From Adhaeribacter sp. (GTDB lineage: Bacteria > Bacteroidota > Bacteroidia > Cytophagales > Hymenobacteraceae): 13,876 nt of DNA. Every line of letters starts with the position of its first letter. Position 1 is the stretch's first letter. This document shows, piece after piece, positions 6,281 to 13,409 of the stretch. The stretch is from the NCBI GenBank assembly GCA_028288395.1, contig JAQBNV010000197.1:1-13876 (forward strand), read 5' to 3'. Below the pieces are notes generated by a model. That model saw nothing but the letters and a program-made list of their open reading frames with translations, was not told the DNA's origin and did not search any database. A program made the translations under genes and the position numbers.

Positions 6281-7387
6281 ATGATCCTCGAAAATATAAG
6301 TTTACTTTATTTTAAGAACTATGAAGAAGCGGATCTTACTTTCTCGCCTCATATAAACTGCTTTATCGGCGATAACGGCAGCGGCAAAACCAATATACTG
6401 GATGCCATTTATTACCTGTCGATGAGCAAAAGTGCTTTCACGGCTTCCGACCTCCAAAATATTAAGCAGGGCGAAGATTATTTTATGGTCCGGGGCAAGT
6501 TCGATACCCTCCAGGCCCACAAAGATATTATTCAGTGCACCTTCCGGACCGGCCAGAAGAAAATTATCACCCATAACAAAACGCCCTACGAAAAAGTGAG
6601 CGAACACATTGGCCGCTACCCGGTAGTACTTATTTCTCCCTATGATACGGATTTGATCCGGGAAGGAAGCGAAGAGCGCCGTAAATATTTCGATAGTCTG
6701 CTTTCGCAACTGAATCACGCATACCTCGATACGCTTATCCGTTATAATTATTTACTTAAGCAGCGCAACTCCCTGTTAAAGCAGTTTGCCGACCGCCATT
6801 ACTTCGACCGTGATTACCTCCAGATTCTGGACGAGCAACTGGTGCCGGCGGGCGAGCAGATTTCGGCTACCCGCGAAGCATTTCTGGCAGAGTTTGTGCC
6901 GGTATTTCAGAAACACTACGAGCACCTCTCCGACAGCCACGAACACGTAAGCTTGCAATACAAAAGCCATTTACCAGGCGCCAACTTTGCATTACTGCTC
7001 GAAGAAGTCCAGCGCAAAGATTTACTTTTGCAACGTACTACCGTAGGCACCCACAAAGACGATTTTGTTTTCCTGATGGATGGCTGGCCTATTAAAAATT
7101 ATGGTTCGCAGGGGCAGCAGAAATCGTACGTTATCGCCTTAAAACTGGCGCATTTCGAAATAGTAGCCAGATACAAAGGCCAGAAACCCCTACTCCTGCT
7201 CGACGATATTTTTGACCGGCTCGACGAAAAACGTATTACCAAACTAATGCAGTTGGTAGCCAATCAAACCTTTGGCCAACTATTTATTACCGATTCACAC
7301 CTGGGACGTACCAATACCATACTGGCTGGTTTATCCGAAAATATACTCCGTTTTCAGGTTACCAACGGAGCTGTTGCGGCTTTTTAA
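6281..7387 (+). CDS. recF: DNA replication and repair protein RecF
   Basis: RecF is an SMC-like ATPase that recognises gapped DNA with RecO/RecR and helps load RecA. The 368-residue protein has the N-terminal signature LENISLLYFKNYEEADL, Walker A GDNGSGKT (30-37) followed by NILDAIYYLS, the VLISPYDTDLIREGSEERRKYFD segment split across 116-138, GTHKDDF (256-262), the ABC-type signature GSQGQQKS (275-282) and Walker B LLLLDDIFDRLD (304-315). All catalytic motifs look intact and length is standard. It starts 64 bases from the divergent pdhA start, with an A-rich leader. In Bacteroidota recF is usually separated from dnaA-dnaN and lies next to a DUF721 gene, as here. The ATG at 6281 is chosen because the family begins with this strand. 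Confidence 0.97.
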   Translation: MILENISLLYFKNYEEADLTFSPHINCFIGDNGSGKTNILDAIYYLSMSKSAFTASDLQNIKQGEDYFMVRGKFDTLQAHKDIIQCTFRTGQKKIITHNKTPYEKVSEHIGRYPVVLISPYDTDLIREGSEERRKYFDSLLSQLNHAYLDTLIRYNYLLKQRNSLLKQFADRHYFDRDYLQILDEQLVPAGEQISATREAFLAEFVPVFQKHYEHLSDSHEHVSLQYKSHLPGANFALLLEEVQRKDLLLQRTTVGTHKDDFVFLMDGWPIKNYGSQGQQKSYVIALKLAHFEIVARYKGQKPLLLLDDIFDRLDEKRITKLMQLVANQTFGQLFITDSHLGRTNTILAGLSENILRFQVTNGAVAAF

Positions 7388-7694
7388 CCTCACCAGTATC
7401 CGGCAAACCAACCGACTCCCTGAACCTGAACCCAGCGGCACTTGGCCAAGAGAACATTTATGTTTTAGGCAGCGGTAATGGCTTAGTTAAACCGGGAACT
7501 CTGAGAAAGTTCAACCCTAATTCTTAGACCCAATATTTTGTAATCGTCTACTATTTATTTTTAAATCATGGCTATTTTTTTAAGATGCTGGTGCCAAATC
7601 TGATAACTGCCGGGCAACCGAATAACCAGTAGATTATCATTAATAATCCTTAAATTTAAATCGAAATATTAAAAACCGGCTAAACACCTTACCT
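7388..7694. other. Non-coding spacer between recF and DUF721 genes
   Basis: These 307 bases carry no ORF that looks coded; the short overlap frames are out-of-frame extensions from recF. I see no strong terminator hairpin after recF and no full promoter match before the DUF721 gene. The final 70 bases are AT-rich, consistent with a Bacteroidota leader. Confidence 0.55.
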
Positions 7695-8030
7695 GTGGCT
7701 TACTTGAAAAAAACCATTTACCTGAATAAAAATATATCTACCCGCAAGGCAGATACGCAACCTTTGAAAGATGCCATTCAGGATTTGCTTAAAGCTTACC
7801 GGATCCAGGGCAAAGTTACCCAGGCACAGATTATCTCCAGTTGGGAAAAAATAATGGGAAAAGGCATCGCACTTAAAACGAAGGAATTGTATTTCCAGGA
7901 TCGGAAGCTTTTTGTCAATTTAACCTCCGCTTCCTTAAAACACGAATTAGTTATGTCAAAAACGCGGGTTATTGAATTGATTAACCAGGAAATTGGGCAA
8001 GATTTTATTCAGGAAATTGTATTCTTATAA
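7695..8030 (+). CDS. DUF721 / DciA-like protein
   Basis: The 111-residue product belongs to the DUF721 family. DUF721 includes DciA, the widespread bacterial factor that helps load the DnaB replicative helicase where DnaC/DnaI is absent. Visible features are the N-terminal KADTQPLKDAIQDLLKAYRI segment, the central IISSWEKIMGKGIALKT, then a KH-like half with ELYFQDRKLFVNLTSASLKHEL and a C-terminal IGQDFIQEIVFL strand. Length fits short Bacteroidota members. Start codon is uncertain: GTG at 7695 or TTG at 7704 both keep the family N-terminus, and no ATG is available. Its position after recF suggests a link to replication or repair; a DciA function is inferred from family membership, not shown here. 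Confidence 0.85.
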   Translation: MAYLKKTIYLNKNISTRKADTQPLKDAIQDLLKAYRIQGKVTQAQIISSWEKIMGKGIALKTKELYFQDRKLFVNLTSASLKHELVMSKTRVIELINQEIGQDFIQEIVFL

Positions 8031-8124
8031 TATATTTAATTAACTTATAAACAATCTTATCTATAATGTTTTATTTACAAACCAATTAGTTGCAGAATAC
8101 CTTCAAAGGTACTTAACTTTAAGC

Positions 8125-11082
8125 ATGCCTTTGAAAATTTATATTTCATTAATATTCTTAAGTCTTCTTTTTTACACAAATTTAAATGCGCAGACTGATG
8201 GTAGCTGGCAACCATTGGGCGCTCAAACCAGTTATCCCCGCACCTTACTCAAAGCCGGCCAAGTGTTGCCCGTGCGCCAATCGCTCACAACGCCCCCCCA
8301 TACTGCGCTTTACAGTGGCTTGTATAACAGCATCAACACCACGCCTCCGGCTACCAATACCTCCGCCGACGAGCGCCGCACCCGAGCAACCTTCGCGAAG
8401 AACACCGCTTTTGTAATCATAATGGATCGTAAACCTTCGGCTGACACCCTCACCAGTTTATCACCGGAAGAGCGCACCCAATTTGTCACTAATGTTAAAA
8501 GCCTGCTGGAAAATATTAATCCTGCAGTAGAAGCTGTAACTGGTTATACCAACTGGCAATGGCGCTCCAAAGAACTAATTGATTATATGATATCTTATGA
8601 CCTGTTGCGGGGTGCCGGGGAAGACGAAACTGCCATGGCAGCCAGCAAGGCCAAATTGCAGGAATTTGCCGGCAACTTATATAATCAATCAGTTACTGGT
8701 TATCTGGATATCTATTATTTCTACAACAATATTAAAAACAACCACGCCCTCATGACGGCGGCCGCCCTTGGTTTATCGGCGGTAGTTTTAAATGATGCTA
8801 CCAGCACCATTGCTGCTCAGCAGCCCATCAACTGGATAAATAATGGCTTGTATAATATTGATAATGTGCTCTGGCGCGATGCCAAACGGCAATCGGATTC
8901 AACGGCCATTGCGGGTTATGCCGAAGGCCCCTATTATTTTAAATATGCCTTTCTGAACGTGCTACCTTTTATCCGGGCCATGGGCAACTTTTTGCCGGAT
9001 AGCAGAGGCCTTTATACCTATAATTCGGTAAGCCGCAGCATCCGCAACCCTTATTACGATCCCAAATACGATTTACTATACGATTGGGTGTCGGCCATTT
9101 TAATGCCGGACGGGCGGTACCCGGCCCTGGAAGATTCCTATATTGATATGGGCATGCCGGAACTGGCCCTTACGGGTAAAAGCCAGTATGTACAACCCCT
9201 GCATCTAAAAAACCTGGCGGCGAACCAACTAAACTCTCTAACCACCCAACTCCGGGATTTAACCGTTGATATGCGGGCCGCGTACCTGGCCGCTAATATT
9301 ACCCCTGCCGAAGCTGCCCATAATACCTTAACCGCCTTGCCCAAAAGCGGCAATCTGGTATTCCGGTCCGGTAACGATTCGCTCGCCAATTACCTGCACC
9401 TGTACGGCAAAAATGGTTTAGCCCAATCGGTAACCGGTGGCCATAACCACGGCGATGCCAGTAGTTTTATTTTACACGCCAAAGGCCAGTTATTAGCCTT
9501 GGATGCCGGTTACCTCAGCTCCAGCCGACGCGATTCTGTGGGCAAAGCCACCAATCATAATTTAATTTTAGTAGACGGAGCCGGTCCAGCCATTGGCACC
9601 GATGGCACTACCAACGATGCAGAAGCTTTCATCCAGCATACTTTTAATACCCGGCAACTGGCCTACGGGGAAGTGAGCACTGTTTACTGGGAAGCTAATA
9701 TTACCCGCAAAACCCTGCAGGTCCGGAAAACTTATTACCTGCTGGCTGATTTTGTGAGCGCCCCGGCGGCGCATAATTATACCTGGCAATTACACGGTTA
9801 CGGGCTCGAAGGGGGTACGGCCACTACCGGCACCTTTACCGATGACCTGGCAACCCAGCAGGAAGGAACCTGGCAAAAAAACGGCGTTAATCTAAAAGCC
9901 CACGTAACCGCTACCGGCGGCGCCAATACTTATTCCAAAGCCACTAATATTCACGAAGTAACTTATAATAGCTCCGAAAAGCACACGACCTTACTGGTGC
10001 AGCAAAACGGCGTAGCCCAAACCCAATTCTTATCCCTTTTATATCCTTACACCACCACGCCCGCTACCGTTACTACTACCAGCACCCCCACTATCGCAGC
10101 GTTGGCCGCCGCCGATATGGGCTACAAAGATATTGCCTGGGCCCAGGCCGATACCACTACCACTACTTATGCGAACAGCAGCTCGCCCGAAAATATTACT
10201 TCCGACGCCCGGCTCACCTTTTTTTCGCTGGATAAGGCCGATAATTTTGCGCAGGCTTTTGTGGAGCAAGGCAAAATGGTGCAGTACGGAAGCAACCCGG
10301 TTCTGCAATCTACTAAAAGAGCCAATATTAGCTGGCAGCAAACCGATGCGGCTCATTATGAAGGGTATGTCAGTCGCAGCACCAGGTTAACCGTAGCCCT
10401 CCCGGCTTTTCCCTCGGTGGTAGCCGGGGCCAACATTACGGAATATAGCTATGATCCGGAGGCGCGCACCTTAGCTATCTCCTTTTCCGGACCTTCTACT
10501 TTCGGCGTCATAATTCAGGATAAAGCTTTGCCGGTAAAGTTAATTAATTTCGAAGCGTCGCGCCACGGGCAAGCCGTACATATCAGGTGGCAAACGGCCA
10601 CTGAAAATCAAAATTCCGGCTTTACTTTGCTCCGAAAAGCGGAAGGAGCAAAAAACTTTGAAAATATTGGTTTTGTTCCGGGCAAAGGCAATTCCCAGAC
10701 CCGAAACCAGTACGCTTTTGAAGATCATACGGCCCCCATAACAATGATTTATTATCGATTGGTACAAACAGATTTTAACGGCAAAACCGAAACCTCGCCC
10801 CTAGTAGCAGTGCCCGGCCAAAATACGCCGCACGCCCAACTGGAAGTAGCGCCGGTACCGGCAACGGATTACCTGCAGGTAAACTTGCGGGGCGCTGGAC
10901 CAGGTAGAAGTTTAAGCCTGCAACTCTTTAGTATGGACGGCAAAATAGCGCTGCAGCATCCTTTTGAGGGGCAAATAAATTTAGATATTAGCGCGCTAAA
11001 CCCTGGTTTTTATTTCCTCCGGGCAACCGACTTAGATGGCCGGATTATTACGCCCGGTAAAAAAATAATGATTACCCGATAA
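8125..11082 (+). CDS. Secreted heparinase II/III-family protein with T9SS type A sorting domain
   Basis: The 985-residue protein has a signal peptide (MPLKIYISLIFLSLLFYTNLNA, cleavage near A22/Q23), an alpha-helical toroid-like region (about 80-400) containing YAEGPYYFKYAF near 265-276, and a heparinase II/III-like beta-sandwich from about 405 to 700 with GGHNHGDASSF (438-448) and NHNLILVDG (477-485). Known members are lyases that cleave uronic-acid polysaccharides such as heparin or alginate; the tyrosine/histidine residues in these motifs are the likely catalytic set. The substrate cannot be read from sequence. From residue 802 (LPVKLINFEA) comes the Ig/fibronectin-like module that usually precedes a type IX sorting domain, and residues about 903-985 form that domain, ending GKKIMITR. 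Thr-rich stretches occur near 642-658 and 676-682. No SusC/SusD, sulfatase or other lyase gene is adjacent, so it is not in an evident polysaccharide locus. Confidence 0.88.
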   Translation: MPLKIYISLIFLSLLFYTNLNAQTDGSWQPLGAQTSYPRTLLKAGQVLPVRQSLTTPPHTALYSGLYNSINTTPPATNTSADERRTRATFAKNTAFVIIMDRKPSADTLTSLSPEERTQFVTNVKSLLENINPAVEAVTGYTNWQWRSKELIDYMISYDLLRGAGEDETAMAASKAKLQEFAGNLYNQSVTGYLDIYYFYNNIKNNHALMTAAALGLSAVVLNDATSTIAAQQPINWINNGLYNIDNVLWRDAKRQSDSTAIAGYAEGPYYFKYAFLNVLPFIRAMGNFLPDSRGLYTYNSVSRSIRNPYYDPKYDLLYDWVSAILMPDGRYPALEDSYIDMGMPELALTGKSQYVQPLHLKNLAANQLNSLTTQLRDLTVDMRAAYLAANITPAEAAHNTLTALPKSGNLVFRSGNDSLANYLHLYGKNGLAQSVTGGHNHGDASSFILHAKGQLLALDAGYLSSSRRDSVGKATNHNLILVDGAGPAIGTDGTTNDAEAFIQHTFNTRQLAYGEVSTVYWEANITRKTLQVRKTYYLLADFVSAPAAHNYTWQLHGYGLEGGTATTGTFTDDLATQQEGTWQKNGVNLKAHVTATGGANTYSKATNIHEVTYNSSEKHTTLLVQQNGVAQTQFLSLLYPYTTTPATVTTTSTPTIAALAAADMGYKDIAWAQADTTTTTYANSSSPENITSDARLTFFSLDKADNFAQAFVEQGKMVQYGSNPVLQSTKRANISWQQTDAAHYEGYVSRSTRLTVALPAFPSVVAGANITEYSYDPEARTLAISFSGPSTFGVIIQDKALPVKLINFEASRHGQAVHIRWQTATENQNSGFTLLRKAEGAKNFENIGFVPGKGNSQTRNQYAFEDHTAPITMIYYRLVQTDFNGKTETSPLVAVPGQNTPHAQLEVAPVPATDYLQVNLRGAGPGRSLSLQLFSMDGKIALQHPFEGQINLDISALNPGFYFLRATDLDGRIITPGKKIMITR

Positions 11083-11132
11083 TTTTTCGGGGTTAATATT
11101 TTAGATTATTATCTTTCGGAAACTATAAACCT

Positions 11133-11148
11133 ATAAAGCGCGCTTTAT
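11133..11148. promoter_or_regulatory. 16-bp perfect palindrome overlapping the thioesterase start codon
   Basis: ATAAAGCGCGCTTTAT is its own reverse complement. Its last two bases are the A and T of the ATG at 11147-11149. It could be a dimeric-repressor operator, or in RNA a hairpin that covers the start codon. No binding protein can be named. Confidence 0.5.
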
Positions 11149-11734
11149 GAACCTCCCCGAATTCAGATCAGTAGCTTATTCCCAGACTACCCTTACCGAG
11201 CTAATGATCCCGGCTTATGCTAATTTTGGCGGGAAAATACACGGTGGCATTCTGCTCTCGCTCATGGATAAGGTGGCGTATACCTGTTCGGCCAAACACG
11301 CCGGTAATTATTGTGTAACGGTAAACGTAGACGGCGTTAACTTTCTGCAGCCCGTAGAAGTAGGCGAACTGGTGTCGCTGATGGCTTCGGTAAATTACGT
11401 GGGCCGGACTTCTATTGTGGTGGGCATCAAAGTTATTGCCGAAAACGTAAAAACCGGCACGGTAAAACACACGAATACTTCTTACTTTACCATGGTGGCG
11501 AAAGACGAGACGAATAAGCCTACCCAGGTACCGGGCCTGGTTTTAGAGAACCGGGAAGAGACCCGGCGGTTCCTGGAAGCCATCAAACGCAAAGAAATAA
11601 AATCCTTGTTTCAGGAGGAGTTTGACAATGCCAAAACAAACTTAACCGTAGAGCAGGAATTATCTAAGCTGGCCGGTGAACGCTGCCGGATGGCCTATGC
11701 CCAATCTCCGATAACTACGCCAACGGTAATTTAA
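11147..11734 (+). CDS. Hot-dog-fold acyl-CoA thioesterase
   Basis: The product hydrolyses acyl-CoA to free acid and CoA by family membership (YciA/BACH-type hot-dog thioesterases, cytoplasmic). In the 195-residue sequence the hot-dog domain covers about residues 8-120: TELMIPAYANFGGKIHGGILLSLMD holds the central helix with N26, H32-G-G and the conserved acidic D41, followed by strand VNVDGVNFLQPVEVGELV (59-76) and VGRTSIVVGIKV (85-96). The ANFGGKIHGGxLLxLMD pattern is diagnostic. After residue 130 there is a charged helical tail (RRFLEAIKRKEIKSLFQEEF) that may mediate oligomerisation. Chain-length preference cannot be told. It lies 64 bases after the heparinase gene with no clear terminator between; a palindrome overlaps its start. 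Confidence 0.9.
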   Translation: MNLPEFRSVAYSQTTLTELMIPAYANFGGKIHGGILLSLMDKVAYTCSAKHAGNYCVTVNVDGVNFLQPVEVGELVSLMASVNYVGRTSIVVGIKVIAENVKTGTVKHTNTSYFTMVAKDETNKPTQVPGLVLENREETRRFLEAIKRKEIKSLFQEEFDNAKTNLTVEQELSKLAGERCRMAYAQSPITTPTVI

Positions 11735-12035
11735 ATAACACTTCTTAAGCCAGGGTAGCGGTTGCGCACGACGCTGCGGTTTAAACCCCGGCATGAGTAA
11801 ATATTTACAGCCAGAATAATTTGATTTAGCCAAATAAATTGGTGCTGACAGGCCTCCGGGTTACTAATATTTACCGGGCAGGAATATTTAAATCTGGCTG
11901 GTAACTAAGCCGTGAACCAGAACCGGCGCATTGATGTTCAGCAGGCAAATAATACCGGTAAGATCAGGTTGGTTTTAAGATTATCATCCGGTAATGGAAC
12001 ACTTGTAAAGTTATCACTATCCGGCCGCTAAACCC
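11735..12035. other. Non-coding spacer upstream of the DUF922 gene
   Basis: These 301 bases contain no ORF with coding character and no clear terminator or full promoter match. A 12-bp palindrome GTAAATATTTAC lies at 11797-11808, and CCGGTAA recurs near 11957 and 11990. I assign no function to either. Confidence 0.5.
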
Positions 12036-13205
12036 ATGATGCCACCTTACCTTATAAACTGTATATCCCCAAAACCAAAACGGGAGGCTGCTAACCGGTG
12101 CTTATCCCCGCGGCTAATACGTTGGCCCCTGGCAGTGTTACTTTTAATATTTTTAGGTGCGGCCCAGACCCAGCCGGTATTACCAACTGCTATTGTATTA
12201 AAACCCATTGCCCTGCCCTTAAGCCCCAAGGAATTTTACGTTGCTGACGTTATAGATGAGCGGCGCGAACGCAAGGCCGTTACCTATTTAATACCTTCCA
12301 ACAGCAATCCGGCGAAGCCAACTCCGGCCCAGCCCGTAGATCTACAAGGCGGCGGACTCAACGCTATCCGGCAGTTTATCCGGCAGGGGATGCGCCGGAA
12401 TACAACCCTGCGGCCAGTGGTGGTGCGGCTAAAAGAATGCCAGGTAAGCGAAACGGCCGGAACCAGCGGGCGTGTAGACGGCAAGGTGACTGTTACCATG
12501 GCTTTCGATATTCAGAACGAAGGCAAAACGGTACGTTCGGTAGAATACAAGGGCGGAGCCCGTTACAGCCGGCTGGCCAGTCAGCTTACGGTAGTAGAGC
12601 CCACCTTACGGCAGTCTTTAACTGATGCATTGAAATTTTTAAATACCTGGATGGAACAAAATGCCCACCACACCGAGGCCCTGGCCCTGGGGCTAAAGGT
12701 TTCTTTCAAAGATTACACGCAGAATACTGATCCGGATACTTTATTTTATAACCCAAAAAATCCGCTTACCTGGAGCGATTTCCGGGCCCAGCCCCGACCC
12801 GGCCGTTTTGCTGCCGCCGTTTTTCCTAGCTTTGCCTACGAAGGCGAAAGCAAAACCATAAACGGGGTGGTCCATCTCACTATTACCATGAAAGTTTTTG
12901 TGGTGCGCGACGCGTCCTGGGTGCGGGCCGGCCGCGACGACTACGGGTTAAACCACGAACAACGGCACTTTGATATTGTAAAACTGGTAGCGGAACGGTT
13001 TAAACAAAAAATTAAGCCCAGCGCCCTGACCGTAGAAGATTACAACAGCATTATTCAGTACGAATTTCTGGAATCGTGGCGGGAAATGACCCGCATGCAG
13101 GAACAGTACGATAGTGAAACCGGCCACGGCACCAATCAATCCGGCCAGGAAGCCTGGAACCAGCGCATCGACGAAGACTTACGGAAATTTGGCATCCGGA
13201 AGTAA
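12036..13205 (+). CDS. Secreted DUF922 protein with HExxH motif (predicted Zn-protease) and extra N-terminal domain
   Basis: The 389-residue protein has a long basic n-region and hydrophobic segment (about 31-45, PLAVLLLIFLGAAQTQ), giving a probable signal peptide. The C-terminal part from about 240 is DUF922 (described as a predicted secreted zinc-dependent protease): NPLTWSDFRAQP (242-253), then LNHEQRHFDI (305-314) containing HEQRH, a zincin-type HExxH with metal-binding H307/H311 and catalytic E308, and YDSETGHGTNQSGQEAW (358-374), a conserved family segment. The region 50-215 is not part of DUF922 as I know it; it is strand-rich with IRQFIRQGMRRNT and GKVTVTMAFDIQ, loosely like envelope lipoproteins that assemble from alternating strands, and I cannot name it. 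Two ATGs begin the frame (12036, 12039); a later start is possible because the n-region is long. Protease activity is inference. Confidence 0.82.
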   Translation: MMPPYLINCISPKPKREAANRCLSPRLIRWPLAVLLLIFLGAAQTQPVLPTAIVLKPIALPLSPKEFYVADVIDERRERKAVTYLIPSNSNPAKPTPAQPVDLQGGGLNAIRQFIRQGMRRNTTLRPVVVRLKECQVSETAGTSGRVDGKVTVTMAFDIQNEGKTVRSVEYKGGARYSRLASQLTVVEPTLRQSLTDALKFLNTWMEQNAHHTEALALGLKVSFKDYTQNTDPDTLFYNPKNPLTWSDFRAQPRPGRFAAAVFPSFAYEGESKTINGVVHLTITMKVFVVRDASWVRAGRDDYGLNHEQRHFDIVKLVAERFKQKIKPSALTVEDYNSIIQYEFLESWREMTRMQEQYDSETGHGTNQSGQEAWNQRIDEDLRKFGIRK

Positions 13206-13305
13206 CGCCCACAAAATCAGGATAAGGTATATATAATATCAGCTTGTATTATAGACTGCAACAAAACTTGTCGGAAACCAATCTAAGAAAAACAACCACC
13301 CATAA

Positions 13306-13327
13306 CCCCGCCTTAACTAAGGCGGGG
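13306..13327. repeat. REP-like GC-rich hairpin between convergent genes
   Basis: CCCCGCCTT (13306-13314) pairs perfectly with AAGGCGGGG (13319-13327) around loop AACT. It is far more GC-rich than its surroundings, and no T-run follows directly on the plus strand; on the minus strand a T-rich tract begins about 15 bases later. Dispersed hairpins of this type occur between genes in many Bacteroidota, so a REP-like repeat doubling as a weak terminator is likely. Confidence 0.55.
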
Positions 13328-13409
13328 AACTAAGTTACCTTTTCTGCAATTGTTAATTCCGATAAGTGGTGGCGTTTTCTATAGTTTACGGGCTTTTTGG
13401 TTGTTCCGC

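Noticed and set aside
7272..7478. Plus-strand frame overlapping the end of recF
   Set aside because: Mostly an alternate frame of recF that runs into the spacer; composition does not look like a protein.
8098..8111. TACCTT-ca-AAGGTA inverted repeat with a minus-strand TAnnTTTG match upstream of the lyase
   Set aside because: The promoter match faces the wrong way for any gene nearby and lacks a -33 TTG; a 6-bp arm in AT-rich sequence is weak evidence.
10039..10356. Minus-strand open frame inside the lyase gene
   Set aside because: Gly/Ser-rich translation arises from the antisense of Thr/Ala-rich codons; the sense strand encodes a continuous recognisable protein.
11797..11808. 12-bp palindrome GTAAATATTTAC
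   Set aside because: AT-rich self-complementary 12-mers arise easily here and it is over 220 bases from the next start codon.
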